Positions 19,026 to 28,642 of a stretch of 64,000 nucleotides of DNA are shown here, piece by piece. The notes beneath the pieces are model-generated. The model was not told the origin of the DNA. It saw nothing but the letters and a program-made list of their open reading frames with translations, and ran no database searches. The first letter of the stretch is position 1, and each line of letters starts with the position of its first letter. This DNA is from Vibrio nigripulchritudo ATCC 27043 (GTDB lineage Bacteria; Pseudomonadota; Gammaproteobacteria; Enterobacterales; Vibrionaceae): contig NZ_AFWJ01000300.1 of NCBI RefSeq assembly GCF_000222685.1, positions 1-64,000 on the forward strand, in the 5' to 3' direction. Position numbers and translations under genes: made by a program.

Positions 19026-19881
19026 TTTTGTCGCTGCCCTATTGGCAGCGTTTCTGTTTTTATGTCAATCAAGCAGTCTTTGGGCGCAGGAAGAATTTGC
19101 GACGACTGTCCCTGCTAATTCAGTAGGGGCGGAAAGTATCGCGGTTTCCGAAAGTCAAAGCGGCACGTCGTCATCCAGCGCTTTCATTGCTGGCGGCGCA
19201 CCGGGAAGTGGTATTCCTGCCATCACAGTTACGACTAATCCTGACGGGTCGGAAGACTATTCCATCAACCTGCAGATTCTGGCGTTAATGACCCTACTGG
19301 GCTTTTTGCCCGCGATGGTTATTTTGATGACGTCTTTTACGCGAATCGTCGTGGTTATGTCGATATTACGTCAGGCGTTAGGTCTTCAGCAAACTCCATC
19401 GAATCAGGTCATTATTGGTATCGCCATTTTCCTGACCTTTTTCATCATGTCGCCTGTTATCGATAGAGTGAATCAAGAAGCTATTCAGCCATACATTAAT
19501 GAGCAAGTGACGGCGCGTGATGCCTTCACGCTGGCTCAGGCACCGATGAAAGACTTCATGTTGCAGCAAACTCGGGTGAATGATCTGGAAACCTTTGTAA
19601 ACATTGCAGGTGCACAGGTAGACAGACCGGAAGATGTTCCGATGAGTATTCTGATTCCAGCATTCATTACTTCAGAGCTGAAAACCGCCTTCCAGATTGG
19701 TTTTATGCTCTTTTTGCCGTTTTTGGTCATTGACCTGGTTGTGGCATCGGTTCTGATGGCAATGGGTATGATGATGCTGTCACCTATGATTGTTTCGTTG
19801 CCATTTAAACTGATGTTATTCGTGCTGGTGGATGGTTGGAACCTGATATTGTCCACACTCGCGGGCAGTTTCGCGATATAG
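19012..19881 (+). CDS. fliP: Flagellar export gate protein FliP
   Basis: Core membrane protein of the type III export gate. The protein is 289 aa with a cleavable-looking N-terminal signal (about 1-25, ending SSLWAQ), a periplasmic linker, and four membrane segments. Family motifs are [21 protein letters not shown] (near residue 92), the [17 protein letters not shown] helix, and [20 protein letters not shown]. The start overlaps fliO. Confidence 0.96.
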   Translation: MKRNNFVAALLAAFLFLCQSSSLWAQEEFATTVPANSVGAESIAVSESQSGTSSSSAFIAGGAPGSGIPAITVTTNPDGSEDYSINLQILALMTLLGFLPAMVILMTSFTRIVVVMSILRQALGLQQTPSNQVIIGIAIFLTFFIMSPVIDRVNQEAIQPYINEQVTARDAFTLAQAPMKDFMLQQTRVNDLETFVNIAGAQVDRPEDVPMSILIPAFITSELKTAFQIGFMLFLPFLVIDLVVASVLMAMGMMMLSPMIVSLPFKLMLFVLVDGWNLILSTLAGSFAI

Positions 19882-19893
19882 GGGAGAAGAACC

Positions 19894-20163
19894 ATGACTC
19901 CTGAAATGTTCGTTGACCTGTTCAGAGAATCACTTTGGATTGTCTTGGTCATGGTGTGCGCCGCGATTATCCCCAGCCTGATAGTTGGTTTGATTGTAGC
20001 GATTTTCCAGGCGGCGACATCGATCAACGAACAAACCCTAAGTTTCCTGCCAAGACTGGTCGTGACATTGCTGGCGCTGATGTTGTTTGGGCATTGGATG
20101 ACGCGCATGTTGATGGAGTTCTTCTTCGATCTGATTGAGCGTATGCCAATGATCCTACACTGA
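19894..20163 (+). CDS. fliQ: Flagellar export gate protein FliQ
   Basis: Protein of 89 aa with two membrane helices (about 14-38 and 50-72) and the family sequence QAATSINEQTLSFLPRL between them. FliQ packs around the FliP-FliR gate. A GGGGAGAAG ribosome binding site precedes the ATG. It is standard in length. Confidence 0.95.
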   Translation: MTPEMFVDLFRESLWIVLVMVCAAIIPSLIVGLIVAIFQAATSINEQTLSFLPRLVVTLLALMLFGHWMTRMLMEFFFDLIERMPMILH

Positions 20164-20170
20164 GGTCGCT

Positions 20171-20953
20171 ATGGAATTTTCCGCCGACATCATTCTCGAC
20201 TGGATGGGAAACTATTTCTGGCCTTATAGCCGAATTTCAGCCATGCTGATGGTTATGACGGTGACGGGCGCACGGTTTGTTTCTACCCGAATTCGTTTGT
20301 ACCTTGGGTTAGCCATCACTTTTGCGGTTATGCCTGCTATTCCTGCCGTGCCAGAAGAGCTGGAACTCATGTCTTTTCAAGGTTTCCTGACTACTTTTGA
20401 ACAATTGGTAATTGGGGTAGCCATGGGTATGGTTACCCAGTTTATGCTTCAGACTTTCGTTGTTCTGGGTCAGATTTTGGGTATGCAGGCCAGCTTGGGT
20501 TTTGCATCCATGGTTGACCCAGCCAATGGTCAGAACACGCCCTTGCTGGGTCAGCTATTCATGTTTCTGGCGACCATGTTTTTCTTGTCGACAGACGGAC
20601 ATTTACAGATGATCCAATTGGTTGTGATGAGCTTTACGACATTACCGATTGGTGAAGGAGCGCTCAACACGGTGGATTACCGTGAGTTAGCCTTGTGGTT
20701 TGGTGCCATGTTTAAGATGGCATTGAGCATGTCGCTGTCGGGCATTATTGCCTTGTTAACGATTAATTTGTCGTTTGGTGTCATGACCAGAGCGGCGCCT
20801 CAGCTGAATATTTTTTCCTTGGGTTTTGCCTTTGCTTTGTTGGTGGGGCTGCTGATTTGCTGGTACATCATCGCTGGCATTTATACCCACTATGACCTTT
20901 ACTGGATTGAAGGCAGAGACCAGATATGTCGGCTTGTTCGAATCAATTGTTAG
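20171..20953 (+). CDS. fliR: Flagellar export gate protein FliR
   Basis: Protein of 260 aa with six hydrophobic segments across its length. FliR completes the FliP5-FliQ4-FliR1 gate. Recognisable stretches are YFWPYSRISAMLMVM near the start, GMQASLGFASMVDPANGQNTP (key residues ASMVDPANG) and GVMTRAAPQLNIFSLGF. It lies 7 bases after fliQ and 9 bases before flhB. Confidence 0.96.
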   Translation: MEFSADIILDWMGNYFWPYSRISAMLMVMTVTGARFVSTRIRLYLGLAITFAVMPAIPAVPEELELMSFQGFLTTFEQLVIGVAMGMVTQFMLQTFVVLGQILGMQASLGFASMVDPANGQNTPLLGQLFMFLATMFFLSTDGHLQMIQLVVMSFTTLPIGEGALNTVDYRELALWFGAMFKMALSMSLSGIIALLTINLSFGVMTRAAPQLNIFSLGFAFALLVGLLICWYIIAGIYTHYDLYWIEGRDQICRLVRINC

Positions 20954-20962
20954 GAGGCTGAT

Positions 20963-22093
20963 TTGGCAGAATCAGACGGCCAGGAACGGACAGAAGACGC
21001 CACGCCCAGGCGGCTAAAACAGGCAAGAGAGAAGGGACAGGTCGCCCGCTCAAAGGAACTCGCTTCCGTGTCTGTTTTAGTTGTAGGGTCGGTGGCGTTA
21101 ATGTGGTTTGGTGAATCCCTTGCAAGAGGGTTATTCACGATTATGTCGCGTCTGTTTACCTTAAGCCGAGAGGAAATTTACGACTTCGGAAAACTGCTGG
21201 AAATCATTTCCGGCGCTTTCGTGTATCTGCTCCTTCCACTTCTTCTGATTCTGATCACCTTGTTTGTCGCTGCACTTGCAGGAGCTGCCGGTGTTGGAGG
21301 AATCAGCTTTTCCGTCGAAGCGGCAATGCCTAAAGCGTCAAAGATGAACCCGCTGAGTGGTCTTAAGCGTATGGTAGGCATGCAGAGCTGGGTCGAGCTG
21401 ATTAAGTCGATACTCAAAGTGATACTGGTTGCGGGAGTTGCGTTTTACTTAATTCAGGCATCTCGTACCGACCTGTTCCAGCTCAGCTTAGATTTGTACC
21501 CAGCCAATATCTTTCACGCACTCGATATTCTTCTTAACTTTATTTTGCTGATCAGTTGCTCGCTGCTGGTGGTTGTTGCTATCGATATCCCTTTTCAGAT
21601 CTGGCAGCACGCCAATCAGCTGAAGATGACCAAACAAGAAGTGAAAGACGAATTCAAAGAGACCGAAGGTAAACCAGAAGTAAAAGGTCGCATCCGGATG
21701 CTTCAAAGAGAAATGGCCCAGCGTCGCATGATGGCAGATGTTCCACAGGCGGATGTGATCATTACCAACCCGGAGCATTTCTCTGTCGCACTGCGTTATA
21801 ACCAGAAGACCGACAAGGCTCCGGTAGTGGTTGCCAAAGGTACCGATCATATCGCACTTAAGATTCGTGAAATCGCACGAGAGCACGATATTTACGTAGT
21901 ACCTGCTCCGCCTCTTGCGCGAGCTTTGTATCACTCTACTGAGCTGGAACAGCAAATTCCTGACGGTCTATTTACGGCAGTCGCGCAGGTTCTGGCGTAT
22001 GTTTTCCAGCTTAAGCAGTTCCGTAAGCGAGGGGGAGAACGACCCACACTTCAAGAGAAGAATATGCCTATTCCGCCTGACCTAAGATATTGA
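20963..22093 (+). CDS. flhB: Flagellar export switch protein FlhB
   Basis: Controls the change from hook to filament substrates. The protein is 376 aa, starting at TTG behind TAGGAGG. Four membrane segments fill about 30-215, and the cytoplasmic domain contains the self-cleavage motif NPEH (VIITNPEHFSVALRY; cleavage between N and P). The N-terminal RTEDATPRRLKQAREKGQVARSKEL is typical of the family. A gap with a sigma-54 promoter separates it from flhA. Confidence 0.96.
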   Translation: MAESDGQERTEDATPRRLKQAREKGQVARSKELASVSVLVVGSVALMWFGESLARGLFTIMSRLFTLSREEIYDFGKLLEIISGAFVYLLLPLLLILITLFVAALAGAAGVGGISFSVEAAMPKASKMNPLSGLKRMVGMQSWVELIKSILKVILVAGVAFYLIQASRTDLFQLSLDLYPANIFHALDILLNFILLISCSLLVVVAIDIPFQIWQHANQLKMTKQEVKDEFKETEGKPEVKGRIRMLQREMAQRRMMADVPQADVIITNPEHFSVALRYNQKTDKAPVVVAKGTDHIALKIREIAREHDIYVVPAPPLARALYHSTELEQQIPDGLFTAVAQVLAYVFQLKQFRKRGGERPTLQEKNMPIPPDLRY

Positions 22094-22124
22094 TTTTCTG
22101 TAGACAAATTTTTGACTATTCAGA

Positions 22125-22140
22125 TGGACTGGAATTTGCA
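22125..22140 (+). promoter_or_regulatory. Sigma-54 promoter of the flhA operon
   Basis: TGGACTGGAATTTGCA keeps GG and GC ten bases apart and a good TTGCA. It predicts a start near 22152, about 40 bases before the flhA ATG. In V. cholerae flhA is a FlrC/sigma-54 class III target, which fits. This promoter would drive flhA through the chemotaxis genes. Confidence 0.75.
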
Positions 22141-22190
22141 TAATAGCCTTCACTTTGCGTTTTTGTATTTAAATCTTCTACTTAACTTCT

Positions 22191-24284
22191 ATGAAATTGA
22201 ACCTGCCGTTTGCAGAGAAGCTGCCTAAACTGCCAAATCGCGCCATGCCAGCGATAGGGGCTCCAGTACTCGTCCTTGCTACCCTTGCAATGGTCGTGCT
22301 ACCCATGCCTCCATTTTTGCTCGACTTGATGTTCACCTTTAACATCGCGTTGGCTATGGTTGTGCTTCTGGTTACCGTTTACACACGTCGCCCACTGGAT
22401 TTCGCGGCTTTTCCAACTGTGCTGCTAATCGCAACTTTGATGAGACTTGCATTGAACGTAGCGTCCACACGTGTGGTTCTTCTCTACGGTCATGAAGGTT
22501 CGGGTGCGGCTGGTAACGTTATCGAAGCGTTCGGTAATGTGGTTATCGGAGGCAACTACGCCGTGGGTTTGGTTGTCTTCCTCATCTTGATGATCATTAA
22601 CTTTATGGTTGTCACCAAAGGTGCAGGGCGTATTTCGGAAGTCAGTGCTCGATTTACTCTTGATGCCTTACCCGGTAAGCAAATGGCGATTGATGCCGAC
22701 CTGAACGCAGGGCTTATCGATCAGGAACAGGCACGGACAAGACGTTCCGAGGTGACCAAAGAAGCAGATTTCTACGGTTCAATGGACGGTGCTTCTAAAT
22801 TCGTAAAAGGGGATGCCATCGCAGGTATTTTGATCCTCTTCATCAACATTGTGGGTGGTCTGTCGATTGGTATGATCCAATACGACGTAGCATTTGGCGA
22901 TGCGGTTCAAATCTACACACTGCTGACCATTGGTGATGGTCTGGTTGCTCAAATCCCGTCACTTTTGCTTTCTATCGGCGCTGCCATCATGGTAACTCGC
23001 CAAAATACCGACGAAGACATGGGACAGCAGATGGTGTTCCAGATGTTCGACAATCCCAAAGCTCTGATGATTACCGCGGGTATTCTTGGGGTTATGGGTA
23101 TAGTGCCGGGAATGCCTCATTTCGCATTTCTACTGCTGGCGGCTATCGCAGGTGGTGGAGCTTACTACATTCGTAAGAAGCAGAAAGAAGAAGCCGAGAA
23201 ACCGAAAACACCGGCTAAAACAGAATCTGAGCCCGTTTCTCAGAAAGAACTTTCGTGGGATGACGTACAGCCTGTTGATGTGATTGGTCTGGAAGTTGGC
23301 TATCGACTCATTCCACTGGTGGACAGAGACCAAGGCGGGGAGTTATTAGAACGCGTGAAAGGTGTGCGTAAGAAGCTTTCCCAAGACTTTGGCTTCCTGA
23401 TTCCTGCGGTGCACATACGAGATAATCTGGAACTGCCACCCAACAGCTACCGAATCACTTTGATGGGGGTTGCGGTCGGTGAAGCTGAGATTCGCGCAGA
23501 TCAGGAACTGGCCATTAACCCGGGTCAGGTCTATGGTGTGGTAGAAGGGGAAGCCACGATAGACCCCGCCTTTGGTCTGGAAGCGGTATGGGTGAAAGAT
23601 GATCAGAAAGAAACGGCCCAAGCGCTGGGTTATACCGTAGTGGATTCTTCCACCGTTCTGGCTACTCATCTAAGTCAGTTGCTGACGAATAACGCGTCTC
23701 AGTTGATTGGTCATGAAGAAGTTCAGAACCTGCTGGAAATGCTTGGACGAAATGCACCGAAACTGGTCGAGAATTTTGTGCCGGATCAGCTTCAGCTTGG
23801 TGTTGTTGTAAAAGTGCTGCAAAACCTACTAAACGAAGCCATTCCAATCAGAGATATTCGAACAATTGTTCAGACTTTGTCCGAGTATTCATCAAAGAGT
23901 CAAGAACCCGACATCCTTACAGCGGCAGTTCGCATTTCACTGAAACGCTTAATTGTACAGGAAATCAATGGTATAGAGCCTGAGTTACCTGTCATTACTT
24001 TGATTCCTGAACTGGAACAAATATTGCATCAGACTATGCAGGCGTCAGGTGGAGAGTCTGCTGGAATTGAGCCAGGGTTAGCAGAAAGATTGCAATCCTC
24101 ACTCAGCCAGGCCACACATGACCAAGAACTCAAGGGTGAGCCTGCTGTACTGCTGACTTCGGGTGTATTAAGAACCACACTAGCGAAATTCGTTAAGAAC
24201 ACTATCCCGAATTTAAGAGTGCTCTCTTATCAGGAAATACCTGATGAAAAGCAAATCCGAATTGTTCAGGCTGTCGGTAATTAA
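22191..24284 (+). CDS. flhA: Flagellar export gate protein FlhA
   Basis: Large export gate protein that forms the nonameric cytoplasmic ring and couples proton flow. The protein is 697 aa. The N-terminal half (about 20-320) has about eight membrane helices and the FHIPEP family signature region (LLIATLMRLALNVASTRVVLL). A charged linker follows at about 325-360, then the soluble domain (about 361-697) with SYQEIPDEKQIRIVQAVGN at the end. The start has no strong Shine-Dalgarno sequence; the ATG is the only good in-frame start. Confidence 0.96.
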   Translation: MKLNLPFAEKLPKLPNRAMPAIGAPVLVLATLAMVVLPMPPFLLDLMFTFNIALAMVVLLVTVYTRRPLDFAAFPTVLLIATLMRLALNVASTRVVLLYGHEGSGAAGNVIEAFGNVVIGGNYAVGLVVFLILMIINFMVVTKGAGRISEVSARFTLDALPGKQMAIDADLNAGLIDQEQARTRRSEVTKEADFYGSMDGASKFVKGDAIAGILILFINIVGGLSIGMIQYDVAFGDAVQIYTLLTIGDGLVAQIPSLLLSIGAAIMVTRQNTDEDMGQQMVFQMFDNPKALMITAGILGVMGIVPGMPHFAFLLLAAIAGGGAYYIRKKQKEEAEKPKTPAKTESEPVSQKELSWDDVQPVDVIGLEVGYRLIPLVDRDQGGELLERVKGVRKKLSQDFGFLIPAVHIRDNLELPPNSYRITLMGVAVGEAEIRADQELAINPGQVYGVVEGEATIDPAFGLEAVWVKDDQKETAQALGYTVVDSSTVLATHLSQLLTNNASQLIGHEEVQNLLEMLGRNAPKLVENFVPDQLQLGVVVKVLQNLLNEAIPIRDIRTIVQTLSEYSSKSQEPDILTAAVRISLKRLIVQEINGIEPELPVITLIPELEQILHQTMQASGGESAGIEPGLAERLQSSLSQATHDQELKGEPAVLLTSGVLRTTLAKFVKNTIPNLRVLSYQEIPDEKQIRIVQAVGN

Positions 24285-24326
24285 CCGCTGACGGGAATCA
24301 ACCAAAGTTAGACTTGGAAAGCGATT

Positions 24327-25811
24327 TTGAAAATTAAACGATTTTTTGCCAAAGATATGCGTGGCGCATTGTTACAAGTGAAAGAAGAGCTTGGTTCCGA
24401 TGCGGTCATCATGTCTAACAAGCGAGTCACAGGCGGTGTCGAGATTGTGGCGGCTGTCGATGGTGACGGCGCGGCAAAAAATGGATCGAGAGATTCAGGC
24501 CTAGCTCGCCAAACCGATGAATACTCACAAATGTCGCCTAAGCGTGAACTGAAAGAAGATCGAGTTAGTCTTGGCGGGAACGGTACAGGCGCAAGCGGGT
24601 CGATGACACGCCGTTTTGCCAATATGCTCAAGCAGTACAGTCAGGAAGCGGAACCAGAAAAGAATACTGAAGCCGATTCCCTTGAGGCACTTCTAAAGCG
24701 TCAGTCTGCCGGAAACGATCAAGACCCATACGATCGTCGACGCCCAGCGTCAGGAAGCAGCCGTTCTCTGGCTGAAGAATCCGGTCTTTCTCGTCTTCTG
24801 AAAGACGATCAGTCACAGGACCGCCGAGCACCTAAGCTTGACCCAACCCGATACGATAAGGGCGAGCGCGATAACCGAGACAAAGCTAATACTGAAGAAT
24901 TAGAAAGTATGCGCGAAGAGATGACGTCAATCCGTCGTCTTCTGGAACATCAGGTATCCGGCTTGATGTGGCAGGAAGTGGAAAGAAGAGAGCCACTTCG
25001 TGCAATGCTCATTAAACGTCTTGAAAGAATGGGGGTTTCTCAGGAGCTGGCTGATCAGATGGCTTGTTACATCCCTGAAGACACACCTCCTGTTCATGCG
25101 TGGAAAGCACTGCTTGGGCTTATTTCCGACCAAATCACCATTCCAAGAGAAGACATTCTTAAACGTGGCGGTGTCGTTGCTCTACTCGGACCAACCGGGG
25201 TGGGTAAAACGACTACGGTCGCAAAACTGGCAGCGCGCGCTGCAATGGAGTACGGCGCCGACAACGTCGCACTCGTCACCACCGACACATATCGTATCGG
25301 TGCTCACGAACAATTATCGATTTATGGTCGAATTATGGGTTGTCCGGTAAGAGTTGCTAAAGATTCTGAGCAACTTGCCGAAGTCATATATCAGCTTAGA
25401 AATCGAAGACTTATCTTAATTGATACAGCAGGAATGGGGCAGCGTGATGTCCGGCTTTCCGAGCAGTTAGACACGCTCATGCAAGAAAGCGGTGAAGTCA
25501 TCAACAGCTACCTCGTACTGCCGACCACAGCACAGCGACAGGTGCTTCAGGAAACGATCGATCATTTTAAACGGATTCCTCTATCTGGTTGCATTTTAAC
25601 CAAGCTAGACGAGTCTCTGAGCTTAGGAGAGGTTATCAGCGTGGTTATTCAAAACGCCATCCCTGTGGCTTATATCGCCAACGGACAAAGGGTGCCAGAG
25701 GATATTGTGATAGCCCAACCTAAGTACATGCTTGCAAAAGCAAACGAGTTGCTAGAGAAGTCAGCGGAAGATGAACCTCACTATTGGAATAGTGAATCGG
25801 AAGGACTTTAG
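24327..25811 (+). CDS. flhF: Polar flagellar placement GTPase FlhF
   Basis: SRP-type GTPase that places the flagellum at the cell pole. The protein is 494 aa with a TTG start. It has an N-terminal basic B-domain with a variable linker (about 1-200, MKIKRFFAKDMRGALLQVKEELG), an N-domain (about 200-275), and the G-domain with G1 GPTGVGKTTT (about 288-297), DTYRIGAHEQL, DTAGMGQRD and TKLDE. FlhG follows directly; the FlhF-FlhG pair is the known number-and-position system of polar flagellates. Confidence 0.95.
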   Translation: MKIKRFFAKDMRGALLQVKEELGSDAVIMSNKRVTGGVEIVAAVDGDGAAKNGSRDSGLARQTDEYSQMSPKRELKEDRVSLGGNGTGASGSMTRRFANMLKQYSQEAEPEKNTEADSLEALLKRQSAGNDQDPYDRRRPASGSSRSLAEESGLSRLLKDDQSQDRRAPKLDPTRYDKGERDNRDKANTEELESMREEMTSIRRLLEHQVSGLMWQEVERREPLRAMLIKRLERMGVSQELADQMACYIPEDTPPVHAWKALLGLISDQITIPREDILKRGGVVALLGPTGVGKTTTVAKLAARAAMEYGADNVALVTTDTYRIGAHEQLSIYGRIMGCPVRVAKDSEQLAEVIYQLRNRRLILIDTAGMGQRDVRLSEQLDTLMQESGEVINSYLVLPTTAQRQVLQETIDHFKRIPLSGCILTKLDESLSLGEVISVVIQNAIPVAYIANGQRVPEDIVIAQPKYMLAKANELLEKSAEDEPHYWNSESEGL

Positions 25812-25824
25812 GCGGCGGAATATT

Positions 25825-26712
25825 ATGAATAAAGATATGATACAAGATCAAGCAAGCGGCCTCCGTCGCTTAACGCAACCAACTCTTACTAAAGTAATTT
25901 CTGTTACTGGCGGTAAAGGCGGCGTTGGTAAAACAAATGTCACACTTGGTTTAGCGCTTTCCATGGCACGTCAAGGCAAAAAAGTTGTAGTGTTAGACGC
26001 CGATCTCGGCTTGGCTAACGTTGACGTAATGCTGGGTATTAGACCAAAAAGAAACCTGGGACATGTGTTAGCTGGTGAATGTGAGCTAAAAGACGCTATG
26101 GTCGAAGGACCACATGGCGTTAAAATTATTCCAGCAACTTCTGGTACTCAGAGCATGACAGAGTTGTCACCAGCCCAACATGCTGGTTTAATTCGTGCTT
26201 TCGGGTCTCTTGAAGAAGATATAGACGTACTTCTGATAGATACCGCTGCGGGTATTTCGGATATGGTCGTAAGTTTTTCACGAGCAGCTCAAGATGTTTT
26301 AGTTGTTGTGTGTGATGAACCTACGTCAATCACGGATGCATATGCTTTAATTAAATTATTAAGTCGCGAACATCAGGTGCAGCGCTTTAAAATTGTTGCC
26401 AATATGGTAAGAAGTTACCGTGAAGGGCGAGAATTGTTTGCAAAGTTGACCTTGGTCACAGAGAGATTTCTGAATGTTAGTCTAGAGCTCGTCGCATGTA
26501 TCCCGCTTGATGATAAAGTACGTCAATCGGTGAAGAAGCAGAAAATTGTTGTAGACGCTTTTCCGCGATCTCCAGCCGCTCTGGCCATCAGTTCGTTAGC
26601 AAACAAAGCATTAACCTGGCCAATTCCTAAAACTCCGAGTGGACATTTAGAGTTTTTTGTTGAACGCTTACTTAATAACAGAGAAGTAGCAGGAGAGCCT
26701 TTTGGTGACTAA
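25825..26712 (+). CDS. flhG: Flagellar number regulator FlhG (MinD-like ATPase)
   Basis: MinD/ParA-family ATPase that limits flagellar number by countering FlhF and, in several polar flagellates, the master regulator. The protein is 295 aa from this ATG. It has the deviant Walker A VTGGKGGVGKTNVTLGLA, the switch motif LDADLGLANVDVMLG, and LLIDTAAGISDMV. The C-terminal amphipathic helix typical of MinD is present (LEFFVERLLNN). An upstream in-frame start inside flhF is less likely. It overlaps the fliA start. Confidence 0.95.
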   Translation: MNKDMIQDQASGLRRLTQPTLTKVISVTGGKGGVGKTNVTLGLALSMARQGKKVVVLDADLGLANVDVMLGIRPKRNLGHVLAGECELKDAMVEGPHGVKIIPATSGTQSMTELSPAQHAGLIRAFGSLEEDIDVLLIDTAAGISDMVVSFSRAAQDVLVVVCDEPTSITDAYALIKLLSREHQVQRFKIVANMVRSYREGRELFAKLTLVTERFLNVSLELVACIPLDDKVRQSVKKQKIVVDAFPRSPAALAISSLANKALTWPIPKTPSGHLEFFVERLLNNREVAGEPFGD

Positions 26713-27439
26713 GCCGCTGACATACGATCAATTTGGCAATCCAGGAAATCAATCCGCTTTTCTGGAGCGCTATTCCGATCTTGTAAAGCGAATTGCCCAT
26801 CATTTAATCGGTCGGTTGCCTCCAAGTGTCTTGGTGGACGACCTGATTCAAGCCGGAATGATCGGGTTAATTGAAGCTCAACAAAACTACGATGGCAGTA
26901 AGGGCGCAAGCTTTGAAACGTACGCTGGTATTCGGATTCGCGGAGCCATGTTGGATGAAATGCGACGCGGAGATTGGGTACCCAGATCGGTACATAAGAA
27001 TAATCGAACCATCAGTCAGGCGATAAATGAGCTAGAATCACAATTGAACCGTGATCCAACTGATGCAGAAGTAGCCAAACACTTAAATATGTCGTTAGAA
27101 CAGTACCATAATGCGCTAACTGATATAAACTGTTCTCGGCTGGTGGGTATTGAAGACCTGGGAGTGTCGGAAGATGCAATTTCTCCTCACGAAGTGTCTG
27201 AAGATAACCTACCATTCAAAGGGGTAGCAGACGAATCTTTTCGCCATGCCCTTGTTGAAGCTATTAAAACGCTTCCTGAACGGGAAGCCTTAGTTCTCTC
27301 GCTTTATTACGATGAAGAGCTAAATTTAAAAGAAATTGGGGAAGTATTGGATGTCAGCGAATCTCGCGTTAGCCAAATACATAGCCAATCTATGCAACGT
27401 TTACGAGCTAAACTTAGCGCGTGGACACTTAACGAGTAA
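26702..27439 (+). CDS. fliA: Flagellar sigma factor FliA (sigma-28)
   Basis: Sigma-28 for late flagellar and chemotaxis genes, held by FlgM until the hook is complete. The protein is about 245 aa: region 2 ([20 protein letters not shown]...[19 protein letters not shown]), region 3, and region 4 ([39 protein letters not shown], key residues [17 protein letters not shown]). The start is TTG at 26702 or GTG at 26705; AGGAG at 26691-26695 suits both. It overlaps flhG by 8-11 bases. Confidence 0.95.
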   Translation: MVTKPLTYDQFGNPGNQSAFLERYSDLVKRIAHHLIGRLPPSVLVDDLIQAGMIGLIEAQQNYDGSKGASFETYAGIRIRGAMLDEMRRGDWVPRSVHKNNRTISQAINELESQLNRDPTDAEVAKHLNMSLEQYHNALTDINCSRLVGIEDLGVSEDAISPHEVSEDNLPFKGVADESFRHALVEAIKTLPEREALVLSLYYDEELNLKEIGEVLDVSESRVSQIHSQSMQRLRAKLSAWTLNE

Positions 27440-27471
27440 TAACACTGACTTCGACCTCAGTGGAGGCAATT

Positions 27472-27852
27472 TTGAATAAAAACATGAAGATCCTCATTGT
27501 TGACGACTTTTCAACAATGCGCCGTATTGTTAAAAACCTACTTCGTGACTTGGGTTTCAACAACACTCAGGAAGCTGATGATGGTCTTACCGCTCTACCA
27601 ATGCTGAAAAAAGGTGAGTTCGACTTTGTCGTAACTGACTGGAACATGCCGGGTATGCAGGGGATTGACCTTCTGAAGAATATCCGTGCAGACGACGAGC
27701 TCAAACACCTTCCTGTTTTGATGATTACTGCTGAAGCGAAGCGTGAGCAAATCATCGAAGCGGCACAGGCAGGGGTGAATGGTTACATTGTTAAACCTTT
27801 CACAGCAGCAACGCTGAAAGAAAAACTAGATAAGATCTTCGAGCGTTTGTAA
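27472..27852 (+). CDS. cheY: Chemotaxis response regulator CheY
   Basis: Single-domain receiver that carries the signal from CheA to FliM. From TTG 27472 the protein is 126 aa; a GTG at 27460 gives four more, but GGAGG at 27462-27466 overlaps that codon and is correctly spaced for the TTG. Active-site residues are DD at 11-12, phosphoacceptor D56 (VVTDWNMPG), T in MITAEAK and K in IVKPF. CheZ follows. Confidence 0.94.
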   Translation: MNKNMKILIVDDFSTMRRIVKNLLRDLGFNNTQEADDGLTALPMLKKGEFDFVVTDWNMPGMQGIDLLKNIRADDELKHLPVLMITAEAKREQIIEAAQAGVNGYIVKPFTAATLKEKLDKIFERL

Positions 27853-27910
27853 GCCACGATTACGCTTATAACAAACATACTTACAGAGGCGTTGAAAGGG
27901 CAAAAGTAGA

Positions 27911-28633
27911 ATGATTTCTTTAGAGCAAGCGAAAGAGTTGGTGAGCTTGTTGGAAAACGACAAGCAACAAGAAGCTAATGATCTCGTACAATTCATTTCC
28001 AAGTCTATCGACAACCCAGTGATCCATGAAATTGGCACACTCACTCGTGAATTGCATGACTCTTTGACGCAATTCAAAGTCGATCAACGGATGAATGAAA
28101 TCGCTACGGATGAAATCCCCGACGCGAGGGATCGTCTAGAGTATGTGATAGAAAAAACGGAAACCGCCGCAAACAAAACCATGGACGCGGTAGAACGTTC
28201 TCTTCCAATGGCTGACAACTTGCATGAACACTTAATGCAGGTTCGCCCTCAGTGGAACCGTCTAATGAATGGTCGTATTGAGCTGGACGAGTTTAAATCT
28301 CTTTGCCATCGAATCGATGAGCTGATGACCCAGGTTGAAGGGGACAGTTCTGAGTTGAGAAGCCAGTTAACGGAAATTCTCATGGCTCAGGACTTTCAGG
28401 ACCTCACTGGTCAAATCATCAGACGTGTCATTACCTTAGTTCGTGAGGTAGAAGACCGACTTGTCGAGATTTTGACGGCCTTTGGTGTTGAGCAACAAAC
28501 AGACAAGCAGGAAGAGAACAAAGCGAAGAAAGGTGCCGAAGCAGAAGGCCCTATTATCAACGCTCATGAGCGTGAGGACGCTGTCTCTTCACAAGACGAT
28601 GTTGATGACTTGCTGTCGAGTCTTGGCTTCTAG
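27911..28633 (+). CDS. cheZ: CheY-P phosphatase CheZ
   Basis: Removes phosphate from CheY. The protein is 240 aa and mostly helical. The catalytic helix has the conserved MAQDFQDLTGQIIRRV (about 155-170), with the key Asp and Gln in the QDFQDLTGQ core. The C-terminal CheY-binding peptide SSQDDVDDLLSSLGF ends the protein. It lies 58 bases after cheY and 9 bases before cheA. Confidence 0.95.
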   Translation: MISLEQAKELVSLLENDKQQEANDLVQFISKSIDNPVIHEIGTLTRELHDSLTQFKVDQRMNEIATDEIPDARDRLEYVIEKTETAANKTMDAVERSLPMADNLHEHLMQVRPQWNRLMNGRIELDEFKSLCHRIDELMTQVEGDSSELRSQLTEILMAQDFQDLTGQIIRRVITLVREVEDRLVEILTAFGVEQQTDKQEENKAKKGAEAEGPIINAHEREDAVSSQDDVDDLLSSLGF

Positions 28634-28642
28634 GGGTAAGAT

